Shown: positions 6,988 to 13,915, counted from the first letter of the stretch. The stretch: 23,966 nt of DNA from Nitrospirota bacterium (GCA_021790695.1 JAJYGJ010000109.1:1-23966), one strand, 5' to 3'. The notes: a model not told the origin generated them from the letters alone. Made by a program: numbers and translations.

Positions 6988-6996
6988 TGCTATCAT
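6988..6996 (+). promoter_or_regulatory. extended -10 promoter
   Basis: TGCTATCAT (-10 TATCAT at 6991-6996) lies 28 bases before the SAP-like gene at 7024, with TTCAAG at 6967-6972 as a weak -35. It shares the TGnTANNAT pattern with the promoters before polA, the HAD gene and the glycosyltransferase. Confidence 0.45.
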
Positions 6997-7023
6997 TTCC
7001 TATCGCTTCGTTTGGAGGAGGTC

Positions 7024-7206
7024 ATGACAAAAAACGAAAGGAAGGAACTGGAGCGGCTCGAAGAGCTTGAACTGAAAAAACTGGCCCTTGAACTTGAACT
7101 TCCGGCCGTGAAGGGAAGGGCCGAGTTGATAGAGAGCATTTTGAGGAAAGGCCGCAGGATCGTGCCTACCGAAAAATCCCCGAAGGGCGGAAAGAAAAAG
7201 GGCTAA
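7024..7206 (+). CDS. small SAP/Rho-N-like helix-extended-loop-helix protein
   Basis: This 60-residue, highly charged protein has a central segment LKKLALELELPAVKGRAELIESILRK that follows the SAP/Rho N-terminal pattern: helix, gly-rich turn, helix with a conserved acidic L-I-E-x-I-L ending. Such modules bind nucleic acid. The C-terminus is basic (SPKGGKKKG), which fits DNA or RNA binding. The start is firm: GGAGGAGGT sits directly upstream of ATG 7024. It may be co-transcribed with the HD-domain gene 85 bases downstream. The function of such stand-alone small SAP proteins is unknown. Confidence 0.72.
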   Translation: MTKNERKELERLEELELKKLALELELPAVKGRAELIESILRKGRRIVPTEKSPKGGKKKG

Positions 7207-7241
7207 AGACACATATTCAAAACAGAACTCTGCCGGGAGAT

Positions 7242-7292
7242 ATGGCCTGGATGAAGGAAACAGTCGCCCGGGTGAAGGAAAAGGCCGCTTGA
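7242..7292 (+). CDS. possible 16-residue ORF coupled to the HD-domain gene
   Basis: ATG 7242, preceded by GGGAG, opens a frame encoding MAWMKETVARVKEKAA. Its TGA shares an A with the ATG of the HD-domain gene (TGATG). The HD gene has no good Shine-Dalgarno of its own, so coupling is plausible. The peptide is an amphipathic, Lys/Glu-rich helix with no known match. Confidence 0.3.
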   Translation: MAWMKETVARVKEKAA

Positions 7293-7873
7293 TGAAAGAG
7301 ATAGCGAATTTTCTGTTTGAGCTTGGCATGCTCAAAAGGACCCCCAGGAGCGGCTTTCAGTTCCTCGGCGCGGGGGGCGAATCCGTGGCGGAGCATACCT
7401 TCCGCACCGCCTGCATAACCTATGTCCTGGGGGACCTGGAGGAGCGGGCCGGACGCAAAATAGACAAAGACCGGCTTTTGAGGATGGGGCTTTTCCACGA
7501 CCTGCTCGAGGCGAGGACCGGCGACCTCAATTATGTCAACAAAAAATACGTCAGGGTCGATGAGAAAAAGACGCGCAAGGAGCTTACGGAGAAAATCCCC
7601 TTCGGCCCGGAGCTTGACGCCCTGTTGAGGGAATTTTCCGAAAACGAGACGCCGGAAGCGCTCCTTGCCCACGACGCCGACCAGTTGGAGTTCATCCTGG
7701 CCCTCAAGGAGTGCAAGGACACCGGCTCCAGATACGCCGACGAATGGATCGGTTTCGCGGTCAAAAGACTTGCCACCGGGGCGGCTAAAAAACTGGCCGG
7801 GGTGATACTGGATACGGATTCCTCGCTCTGGTGGTTTTCGGACAAGAGCGACTGGTGGGTGCATGGCAGGTAA
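7292..7873 (+). CDS. HD-domain protein, YfbR/HDDC2-like 5'-nucleotidase
   Basis: This 193-residue HD-superfamily phosphohydrolase resembles the YfbR/HDDC2 group (5'-deoxynucleotidases). Visible metal-site motifs are GGESVAEHTF (H35), LFHDLLEARTGDL (H69-D70, with E73 of the HDxxE type) and AHDADQLEFILAL. These proteins dephosphorylate nucleoside 5'-monophosphates, using a divalent metal, and help balance nucleotide pools. ATG 7292 overlaps the preceding tiny ORF stop as TGATG. The Trp-rich end (SSLWWFSDKSDWWVHGR) is characteristic of a subset of these proteins. The substrate cannot be fixed from sequence. Confidence 0.85.
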   Translation: MKEIANFLFELGMLKRTPRSGFQFLGAGGESVAEHTFRTACITYVLGDLEERAGRKIDKDRLLRMGLFHDLLEARTGDLNYVNKKYVRVDEKKTRKELTEKIPFGPELDALLREFSENETPEALLAHDADQLEFILALKECKDTGSRYADEWIGFAVKRLATGAAKKLAGVILDTDSSLWWFSDKSDWWVHGR

Positions 7874-7914
7874 GCCCGCCAGCGGGCCGCCAGCGGTCCC
7901 TATTCCCGGAAGAG

Positions 7915-7953
7915 CCTGTCTCAAAATTGATTCCGAAGCGATTTTGAGATAGG
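7915..7953. repeat. 13-bp inverted repeat (GTCTC/GAGA-type dispersed palindrome)
   Basis: CCTGTCTCAAAAT (7915-7927) and ATTTTGAGATAGG (7941-7953) pair over 13 positions with one G-U, around a 13-base loop. No T-run follows, so it is probably not a terminator. The right arm context AGCGATTTTGAGRYRGGTTC recurs at 11694-11713, which suggests a dispersed repeat family. Confidence 0.6.
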
Positions 7954-7976
7954 TTCAAGCTAAAAGGAGGTGGCTG

Positions 7977-9020
7977 ATGGACATAAAGCTTACAGCGATG
8001 TCCGGCTGCGCCGGCTGAGCTTCAAAGTTCAGTCCTTCGGACCTGTCCCAGGTTCTGGGGCAGCCGCAGCCCATAACGGATAAAAACGTCCTCGTGGATT
8101 ATTCCAATGCCGACGACGCGGGGGTCTATCGCTTTTCGGAAGACCTGGCCGCCGTCTTTACGGCGGATTTCTTCACCCCCATAGTGGACGACCCTTACAT
8201 GTTCGGCGCCATTGCGGCGGCAAACTCCCTTTCGGACGTCTATGCGATGGGGGCCAAGCCCGTCGTGGCCCTTAACCTGGCCATGTTCCCCACAGACCCG
8301 AAGCTCTTTCCCGTTTGGAGGCGCATAATGCAGGGCGGCACGGACAAGATGTCCGAGGCCGGCGTCTTCGTCATAGGAGGGCATACGGTCAAGGACACGG
8401 AGCCCAAATTCGGCTACGCGGTGCTGGGCAGAACCCGCCCGGACATGGTCCTCGACAACTCCAGGGCCAGGCCGGGCGACATTCTCATACTTACAAAACC
8501 CATCGGCACGGGCATCGTCTCAACGGGGATAAAAGCGGGCCTCACTTCGCCGGAGGCCGAAAAGGAGATCACGTTGTCCATGGCGGCCCTCAACCGCAGG
8601 GCCTCGGAGCTGATGATGGAGATGAAGGCAAGCACGGCCACGGACATAACGGGTTTCGGGCTCATCGGGCACGCGCATGAAGTGCTCGCGGCAAGCCGGT
8701 GCAGGGCCGTCATAAGCGCGGGCAGCGTGCCGTTCTTCAGCGAGGCGGTGCGCCTTGCCGGGCAAAACGTGGCGCCCGCGGGCACAAGGGCGAATATCAG
8801 AAACTATTCCCCTTATGTACACTGGGCCGACGGCGTTTCCGACACCCGGAAGTTGCTTCTAAACGATACCCAGACCTCGGGCGGGCTTTTGATATTCATC
8901 CGGCCCGAAAGGGAAGAGAAACTGCGGCAGGCCCTCGAAAGCGAGGGGATAGTCGCCGCCCGCATTGGCGAGGTCTTTGACGCGGCCCCGGACCAGCCGG
9001 AGATAACGGTCGGGGAATAG
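7977..9020 (+). CDS. selD: selenide, water dikinase (SelD) with selenocysteine at the catalytic position
   Basis: SelD makes selenophosphate from selenide and ATP for Sec-tRNA synthesis. From ATG 7977, behind a near-perfect Shine-Dalgarno AAGGAGGT (7964-7971), the frame reads MDIKLTAMSGCAG, TGA (8016-8018), ASKFSPSDLSQVLGQ and on to TAG at 9018-9020, giving 347 residues. Sec14 with Lys17 (U-x-x-K) aligns with the catalytic Cys17/Lys20 of E. coli SelD. Further hallmarks are NADDAGVY, FFTPIVDDPYMFGAIAAAN, LSDVYAMGAKPVVALNL, GGHTVKDTEPKFGYAV, TDITGFGLIGHAHE and DTQTSGGLL. A call starting at GTG 8094 would lose the active-site loop and has no ribosome site. A bSECIS-like hairpin lies at 8043-8063. 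No selA, selB or selC is seen nearby. Confidence 0.96.
8043..8063 (+). promoter_or_regulatory. bSECIS-like hairpin of selD
   Basis: CTGTCCCAG (8043-8051) pairs with CTGGGGCAG (8055-8063) over nine positions with one G-U, closing a GTT loop 33 bases after the UGA. Loop position and the leading GU fit the bacterial SECIS pattern. An alternative hairpin (GGACCTG / CAGGTTC at 8039-8055) competes for the same bases. Confidence 0.65.
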
Positions 9021-9110
9021 TTTATCCTGCCGTTTCCTCCGGGGAAAAAGGCCCGCACGGAGAGTTCCACCGGAAACACGGCCCCATCCCCGAAATTGGG
9101 GTCAAAAACC
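9021..9110. other. intergenic spacer after selD
   Basis: This stretch holds only imperfect palindromes (for example CCCC-GAAATT-GGGG near 9089-9102) and no T-run. No clear terminator or gene is seen. Confidence 0.4.
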
Positions 9111-9932
9111 AATGGGATCAGGTCTTGAATCTTGATGTTTCTTCATTTTTTATAATCCTGCTGATAGTCGAGTAGTGCATATCAAGAAACCCGGCAAGTT
9201 CTCTTTGGCTGTATCCGTAGTCCCTTACAGCTTCCGCAATTTTTCTATTTCTGTTTGCCTTTTGCAAATCCAAACCTCCCAGTAAATCTGGGAGTCCGGG
9301 TCTGTCCGCAAATCTTTGTTTCCTCGGAATCTCTTCCAACCCTTCCCTATTCAGACAAGCCATTGCCTTTTTTATAAATTCGCCTCCACCGAGAACAACC
9401 CGTTCATTCGATTTTTTCAAGACGCTTTCCTCTCCGATCCCCTCTTTTACGAATTTTTTATAGCTTGTCATCGCCGCCTCCCGTTTGTCTCCAAATTGGC
9501 CTAAAATCCAATCCACGGTCAGACAGGAGTCGGGCCTTCCAAATCCGGCAGTAGCCCGATAACTGCTCCACCTCCATTGCCCCGGACCGGCAACCATACG
9601 CGCCCTTACAGGATTTAATACTATATATCGGCCGACTTCCGGCAAGCAGGATTCCTTCTCCACAAGCATTGCCTTATACCTGCCTCGAAACAAATGCCCG
9701 GCTCTTCGATGCCTCTGATTAAAAACCTGGGCATAAACGCCATTTAACCGGCGCATTCCCCTCGAAAGATTGCCATCCGGTGTCTCAATAAGCAGATGAT
9801 AATGATTGTTCATGATGCAGTAAGCATGGCAAATCCAGTTGTATCTCTCATTTGTCCTACGGATTATATCCAGAAAACCGGCACGATCCTTGTCATCATG
9901 GAAAATGACCTTACGCTCATCCTGACCCCATT
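9111..9932. mobile_element. truncated Y1-transposase (IS200/REP-associated-like) element with 12-bp inverted ends
   Basis: AATGGGATCAGG (9111-9122) and CCTGACCCCATT (9921-9932) are inverted copies with one mismatch and bracket the transposase gene. The transposase stop codon lies inside the left end, and the right end cuts off the transposase N-terminus. The interval is therefore a shortened copy or a derivative. Confidence 0.6.
9118..9918 (-). pseudogene. Y1 (HUH) transposase lacking its N-terminus
   Basis: Reading the minus strand from about 9918, the frame gives ERKVIFHDDKDRAGFLDII, RRTNERYNWICHAYCIM and NNHYHLLIETPDGNLSRGMR, the HUH motif being HYH. It continues with HLFRGRYKAMLVEKE and the catalytic-Tyr segment EVGRYIVLNPVRARM. 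A C-terminal helix-turn-helix, YSQRELAGFLDMHYSTISRI, is typical of this transposase group. The expected first 25 or so residues (R-x-E-x-P-G-A-x-Y-H-V-T-x-R-G-N type) are missing; the sequence enters the element end instead. No start codon precedes the homologous part until ATG at 9813, inside the HUH region. Catalytic residues are kept, but a functional protein is unlikely. Confidence 0.8.
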
Positions 9933-9948
9933 CTTCTTTTAAAAATGC

Positions 9949-9977
9949 TTGACATCCTCAAAACGAGTGTGCTTAAT
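9949..9977 (+). promoter_or_regulatory. promoter driving the riboswitch
   Basis: TTGACA (9949-9954), a 17-base spacer and CTTAAT (9972-9977) predict a start near 9984, just upstream of a palindrome and the GEMM aptamer. Confidence 0.6.
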
Positions 9978-9987
9978 AGAAGCAGCT

Positions 9988-10004
9988 TGCAATTTTAAAT
10001 TGCA
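9988..10004. repeat. perfect 8-bp palindrome at the riboswitch leader start
   Basis: TGCAATTT-T-AAATTGCA is perfectly symmetric and begins about four bases after the predicted start site. It could be an operator or a 5' stabilising hairpin of the leader RNA. Confidence 0.6.
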
Positions 10005-10009
10005 GAGCC

Positions 10010-10086
10010 AAACGAAAAGGCAAACCCCGGGTAACCGGGCGACGCAAAGCTACCTGCCCTGAGAAATGGGTAGAGGGGCTGCCGAA
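10010..10086 (+). promoter_or_regulatory. GEMM-I cyclic-di-GMP riboswitch aptamer
   Basis: The conserved GEMM-I blocks appear in order. GGCAAACC is followed by a P1b hairpin capped by a GTAA (GNRA) tetraloop (CCCGG-GTAA-CCGGG), then GACGCAAAGCTAC, a second stem ending in GGGTAGAGGGG, and the closing TGCCGA that pairs with GGCA. This class senses c-di-GMP; some related variants prefer 3',3'-cGAMP. In a hand alignment to the Vc2 aptamer, the ligand-contacting G20 position is G here, favouring c-di-GMP. The aptamer is followed 20 bases later by a strong terminator, so it most likely acts by transcription attenuation. Confidence 0.9.
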
Positions 10087-10105
10087 ATGAAGGCCGTTTT
10101 GAAGG

Positions 10106-10132
10106 CCCGCCTTTTCGAAGGCGGGTTTTTTT
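10106..10132 (+). terminator. riboswitch expression-platform terminator
   Basis: CCCGCCTT-TTCG-AAGGCGGG forms an 8-bp stem with a TTCG tetraloop and is followed by seven T. It directly follows the GEMM aptamer. Confidence 0.93.
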
Positions 10133-10148
10133 ATTTTCAGGAGGGAAT

Positions 10149-10184
10149 ATGGACTTGGCTGGAAAAACTTTAGGTCAGAAATGA
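10149..10184 (+). CDS. 11-residue ORF directly after the riboswitch terminator
   Basis: AGGAGGG (10139-10145) precedes ATG 10149, and the frame encodes MDLAGKTLGQK before TGA. A good ribosome site immediately downstream of a riboswitch suggests this is the start of the formerly regulated gene, cut off by the IS1380 fragment. It could alternatively be a chance ORF. Confidence 0.3.
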   Translation: MDLAGKTLGQK

Positions 10185-10216
10185 AAACCTTTTCCGGTTC
10201 CGTGCTCACATTTTTT

Positions 10217-10705
10217 TCACATATTTTCTTTTCTGACGGCAACGTAATCCATGTTGCATTGCGATATAGTAAACTCGATCCTCTCGGCATCGGGCGCCGT
10301 AACGATCTTGTCGCTAAAAAAAGCGCTGTGCATGCGCACCTCCATGATAATGCCGGGGCACGCGGCGCGAATACTGTTTACGCATTCCGGAATGAATTCG
10401 AGAGCGCCGTTGGAGTCGTGGATATTGCCGGACCGGGGGAGCGCATCGAAGACCTGCCCCGTCTGGGCGAGCGTGCGGAACAGATGATAACAGCTCCTTT
10501 TCCCCTTCTTCTGTTTGTTAAGGCCGGCTGCCACGCTTTCAGCCATCCGGCCCGTGCTAAAAACAGACCCGTCAAAATCAAGCGTTACCCGGAGCAGGCG
10601 GAGGGCCTGAATTCTTGCAAGCAGCATCTCCCGGCAGGCATGCCGAAGCTTCAAAATGCTTTTTTCGCCAATGCGGGCCAGTGCCCCGCTTACCGGAAGT
10701 TTTAA
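10217..10705 (-). pseudogene. IS1380-family transposase fragment
   Basis: The minus-strand frame contains LRVTLDFDGSVFSTGRMAES, then GLNKQKKGKRSCYHLFRTLA, QTGQVFDALPRSGNIHDSNG, GIIMEVRMHSAFFSDKIVTA and RIEFTIS. These correspond to the central DDE region of IS1380-family transposases (DFDGS-x-V; G-N-V-H-D-S-N-G; R-x-D-S-A-F-F). The chain then diverges, and both the N-terminal third and the C-terminal half are missing. In addition, the usual RMDSAFF reads RMHSAFF, which would remove an acidic catalytic residue. This is a dead internal fragment. Confidence 0.8.
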
Positions 10706-10756
10706 TTATAAAGACCGATAAATATGCATGGAGAGACTGGATTATGCTTCAAGGAA

Positions 10757-10785
10757 TTGAAAATCTTGTTTGGCGGGCATTTTAT
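10757..10785 (+). promoter_or_regulatory. promoter for the roadblock-like gene
   Basis: TTGAAA (10757-10762), 17 bases, then TTTTAT (10780-10785). The stretch 10706-10890 is AT-rich compared with its surroundings and holds no other gene. The leader would be about 100 bases. Confidence 0.45.
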
Positions 10786-10892
10786 TTTACGGGCTGCGCG
10801 AAAGGAGGGATATTTTATAAGTTTTTAAAGCGGAGCACTTCTTTATTATTGAAAGCGAGGAAAAGAGAGCACACTCCAAGGAGGTGGTTGTC

Positions 10893-11294
10893 ATGTCAGT
10901 TAATGATAAATTAAAAGAATTGGCATCAATCGAGGGGTTTGAGGGTGTCGGCGTTTTCACTCCCACGGGGGAAACCCTGGGCGTATTGGACGGGGACGAC
11001 ACCCCGCAAAAAATGAGGGCCATAGGGATCCTTGCCAACAGTGTCCTCATGAACGCGCAGAAGGTGTCCCTTGACATGGGCGCGGGGAGCGGCCAGTTGG
11101 TCCACATAATGACAGACTCCGGGTCCCAAATACTCGTAAGATGCATGAACGAGGGCGACGACCCTCTAAGATCCAAGCCTGGGAAAGCGCACATCCATAT
11201 GGTCCTCATGCTCAAGAACGACTTCAACATTGGGCTCGCCAAAATGAAGCTCGATGCGGTCATAGGAAAACTTGCGCAAGATTTCAGGATGTAG
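10893..11294 (+). CDS. roadblock/LC7-like small protein
   Basis: This 133-residue protein has the alternating pattern of a roadblock/longin fold: KLKELASIEGFEGVGVFTPT, GETLGVL, a helix with ILANSVLMNAQKVSLDMGAG, then strands GQLVHIMTD and SQILVRCMNEG, ending with a long helix LDAVIGKLAQDF. Bacterial roadblock proteins often partner small GTPases or signalling complexes; no partner is visible here, so its role is unknown. ATG 10893 is chosen because AAGGAGGT (10878-10885) is ideally spaced; a GTG at 10884 lies inside that ribosome site. It is flanked by its own promoter and terminator, which suggests a single-gene unit. The assignment rests on pattern only. Confidence 0.65.
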   Translation: MSVNDKLKELASIEGFEGVGVFTPTGETLGVLDGDDTPQKMRAIGILANSVLMNAQKVSLDMGAGSGQLVHIMTDSGSQILVRCMNEGDDPLRSKPGKAHIHMVLMLKNDFNIGLAKMKLDAVIGKLAQDFRM

Positions 11295-11316
11295 GTTCCT
11301 GTTCAAATGAGCCTCG

Positions 11317-11340
11317 CCGCCGCATGATGGCGGTTTTCTT
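11317..11340 (+). terminator. intrinsic terminator of the roadblock-like gene
   Basis: CCGCC (11317-11321), loop GCATGAT, GGCGG (11329-11333), then TTTTCTT, 23 bases after the stop codon. Confidence 0.8.
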
Positions 11341-11474
11341 ATAATCTCCCTCTACCGGAGGGGAGAGGCTGGGCCCCGGCGGAGATGCCGGGCGCCCCTT
11401 ACCCGGCCTTTTCCCCTCCCAGCAAGGATTTGTTTGAAAAAAAGCAGGCCCCCGGGTCCATTGACATCGGTTTT

Positions 11475-11663
11475 CTACCAGGACCATTCGCCGGAATCGC
11501 TCTGCTCGACGAAAAGCAGCTTAATCGGCGCGCCCGTTTCTCCTCCGGAATAAAATCCAAAAAGCGTTGCCCCCCTCGCTATATAAAGGAATCCTGCATC
11601 TTTTGGTCTGAAAGCGAGGCAAAAAAGGCGCGGATTTCTTTCAGAACCCGTCTCGGTATGCCT
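11475..11663 (-). other. coding-like minus-strand stretch without a start codon
   Basis: Between stops at 11664-11666 and 11475-11477 one minus-strand frame stays open for 62 codons. It reads LFCLAFRPKDAGFLYIARGA, then GFYSGGETGAPIKLLFVE, ending QSDSGEWSW. It has no ATG, GTG or TTG in a sensible place and no ribosome site. The composition looks protein-like, so it may be the tail of a decayed gene. I do not recognise a family. The rest of 11341-11713 has only GC-rich palindromic sequence (around 11345-11400) and the inverted repeat listed next. Confidence 0.25.
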
Positions 11664-11714
11664 TTAAGCCGGCCTCTTGCAGCCGGGGAAAAAAGCGATT
11701 TTGAGGCGGGTTCT
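11643..11714. repeat. 12-bp inverted repeat, second copy of the GTCTC/GAGGC family
   Basis: AGAACCCGTCTC (11643-11654) pairs with GAGGCGGGTTCT (11703-11714), with one G-U. The right arm lies within AGCGATTTTGAGGCGGGTTC, nearly the same as the right arm at 7936-7956. The glgP stop codon sits at the edge of this repeat. Confidence 0.55.
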
Positions 11715-13915
11715 CATCCCTTCACGGCGAGCAGGCACTTTGCATAATAACTTGTGGCGTACTCCTTGACCATTCTCCTTGCCGAAAATCTGGCGGCGGC
11801 GCTGATGATGGCCTCCTTCATGACGCCCAACCATCCCGTCGATATGCCCTCGCCGTTTATGCGGTAGTAAAGGGGCACGATCTCCTGCTCCAGGAGCCGG
11901 TAGATCGCCTCGGCGTCGGCGGCGTCCCTGTCCGGCGCGGACCAGCCCGAAGCGGGCCCGTCCGGCTGGGCCCGGGGTTCCCCGGCCTCTTCCCCGAATG
12001 CCCATCCGTTCCTGCCGTTATAACCCTCAATCCACCAGCCGTCAAGGATACTTAAGCTGGGCACTCCGTTTAAGGCCGCCTTCATGCCGCTTGTGCCGCA
12101 AGCCTCGAGGGGCGGGAGGGGATTATTCAGCCACAGGTCGACGCCGTGGACCATGTACTGGGCCAGTTGTTCGTCGTATTCCTCGACGAAGGCGATGCGT
12201 CCGCCGAATGCCGGGTCCATGGCGGCGTTGAAGACCTGCTGGAGGACGCGCTTGCCCGGGTCGTCGGCGGGATGCGCCTTTCCGGCGAATATTATCTGCA
12301 CGGGCCTCCACTTGTCGTTTAATATCCGGTTGAGCCTTTGCGCGTCCCGCAGGATGAGCGAGGCCCTCTTGTAAGTGGCGAACCTGCGCGCAAACCCGAT
12401 AGTAAGCGCGTTCGGATCGAGCAGCACCCCCTCGGCAAGGATTATTTGCGCATCCGCCCGGTCCTCTATCCGCTTCTGCCTTGCCCTCTCCATGATCCTC
12501 ATTATGAGCTTCATCTTGAGCCAGTAATGGGTGTCCCAGAGGTCCTTGTCCGGGATGCCCCGCACGGCCTCCCATATCTCCGGCTGGTCGTGCCGGGCCT
12601 TCCAGTTTTCGCCGAGATAACGGTTGAAAAGCATCTCCATCTTCGGCTCGATCCAGGTGGGCACATGGATACCGTTGGTGATATGCCCTATGGGGACTTC
12701 GTCTTCCGGCCTGCCGGGCCAGAGGCCATGCCAGAGGTCCCTGGCCAGCCGGCCGTGACGCCGGCTGACACCGTTTCTGTGGGAGGAGCACCTGAGCGCA
12801 AAGACGGTCATATTGAAGCCGGCCTGCGGGTCCTCCGGGTTCATGCCCAGCTTGAAAAACCCTTCGCGGTCCAGCCCGAGGGCGGGCCAGTATGAACTGA
12901 AATATTTTTCCATGAGCACGAACGGGAATACGTCCGTGCCCGCGGGCACCGGCGTGTGTGTGGTAAACACGGTGGTCTCTTTGACCTGGGCGAAGGCCTG
13001 TTCGAAACTCATCCCGTCGGCCACCCGCTCCCTTATCCTCTCCGTTATGGCGAAGGCGGAATGGCCCTCATTGAGGTGCAGCACGGAATGTTTAAGCCCC
13101 AGGGTGTCCAGGACCTCGCGCCCCCCTATGCCAAGGACAACCTCCTGTCTCAGGCGCTGCTCCAGGTTGCCCGAGTACAGATGCGATGAAATGCCGCGGT
13201 TCCAGGGGTCGTTGGCCTCTATGTCGGTGTCTATGAGATAGAGGGGTATCTTGCCCACCTCTATCTTCCATACCTCCACATAAATCGGCGGCTCTATGAA
13301 GGGCACCTTGACAAGGACCGGTTTGCCCTGGTCATCGAGCACCCTGGAGATGGCGGCGCTCGCCCTGTCCAGCGGCTCATCCAGGCTTTCCTGCCACCCG
13401 TTTACCGATATCTTCTGTCTCAGATACCCCTCCGGGTACATGAACCCGAGCGCGGTCAGCGGCATCCCCAGATCGCTGCTTTCCTTCAGAAAATCCCCCG
13501 CGAGGAAGCCCAGCCCCCCGGCGTAAAATGGCAGGGAACGGTGAAGGCCGTATTCCGCGGAAAAAAAGGCCACGGGCATGGCATTAGGGGCGCAGATATT
13601 GCCGGCAAACCATGTGCCGCCGCCGTCTGTGATCTCCCGCCGGAATTTTTCCATCACCTGGTCGTAATGGGCGAGAAACTCCCCGTTGCCCGCGGCCTGC
13701 TCAAGGACGCCTTTTTCGATCTCGCCCAGCATCTTGACGGGGTTGTGCCCGGAGAGCTTCCAGGCCGCGCGGGAGAGCCTTTTAAACAGCGCCCTCGCCT
13801 CCGGATGCCAGCTCCACCACATGTTGAAGGCCAGCTCCGTGAGACCCGAAATCCGTCCGGGCGCCTCAAGCGGGAATTTTCTCAATCCATCCACGGTTTT
13901 CGTACCTCCAATCAT
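11714..13915 (-). CDS. glgP: alpha-glucan (glycogen) phosphorylase, short bacterial/archaeal type
   Basis: This 733-residue GT35 enzyme cleaves alpha-1,4-glucan with phosphate to glucose 1-phosphate in the cytoplasm. It belongs to the shorter GlgP family: LTELAFNMWWSWHPEARALF at the N-terminus, PVAFFSAEYGLHRSLPFYAG, GGLGFLAGDFLKESSDLG, VLHLNEGHSAFAITERI, TTHTPVPAGTDVF, HITNGIHVPTW, LTIGFARRFATYKRASLI, and the PLP-lysine segment EACGTSGMKAALNG (K612). The start ATG 13915 overlaps the stop of the upstream GNAT gene (ATGA), which favours it. An in-frame GTG at 13894 behind TTGGAGGT is a good alternative start. A Pro/Ala-rich, Asp-rich linker of about 25 residues (GEPRAQPDGPASGWSAPD) precedes the last helices. 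The GT4 glycosyltransferase at 19124 could be its synthetic partner. Confidence 0.95.
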   Translation of the reverse strand: MIGGTKTVDGLRKFPLEAPGRISGLTELAFNMWWSWHPEARALFKRLSRAAWKLSGHNPVKMLGEIEKGVLEQAAGNGEFLAHYDQVMEKFRREITDGGGTWFAGNICAPNAMPVAFFSAEYGLHRSLPFYAGGLGFLAGDFLKESSDLGMPLTALGFMYPEGYLRQKISVNGWQESLDEPLDRASAAISRVLDDQGKPVLVKVPFIEPPIYVEVWKIEVGKIPLYLIDTDIEANDPWNRGISSHLYSGNLEQRLRQEVVLGIGGREVLDTLGLKHSVLHLNEGHSAFAITERIRERVADGMSFEQAFAQVKETTVFTTHTPVPAGTDVFPFVLMEKYFSSYWPALGLDREGFFKLGMNPEDPQAGFNMTVFALRCSSHRNGVSRRHGRLARDLWHGLWPGRPEDEVPIGHITNGIHVPTWIEPKMEMLFNRYLGENWKARHDQPEIWEAVRGIPDKDLWDTHYWLKMKLIMRIMERARQKRIEDRADAQIILAEGVLLDPNALTIGFARRFATYKRASLILRDAQRLNRILNDKWRPVQIIFAGKAHPADDPGKRVLQQVFNAAMDPAFGGRIAFVEEYDEQLAQYMVHGVDLWLNNPLPPLEACGTSGMKAALNGVPSLSILDGWWIEGYNGRNGWAFGEEAGEPRAQPDGPASGWSAPDRDAADAEAIYRLLEQEIVPLYYRINGEGISTGWLGVMKEAIISAAARFSARRMVKEYATSYYAKCLLAVKG

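Noticed and set aside
8094..9020. selD starting at GTG 8094
   Set aside because: There is no Shine-Dalgarno there, and it would remove the active-site Sec/Lys loop. ATG 7977 has an excellent ribosome site, and the sequence across TGA aligns with SelD.
10181..10705. plus-strand frame of 174 codons downstream of the riboswitch
   Set aside because: It is antisense to the recognisable IS1380 transposase fragment and has no ribosome site, so it is not the riboswitch target.
10884..10892. GTG start for the roadblock-like gene
   Set aside because: The GTG lies within the AAGGAGGT ribosome site; ATG 10893 is correctly spaced.
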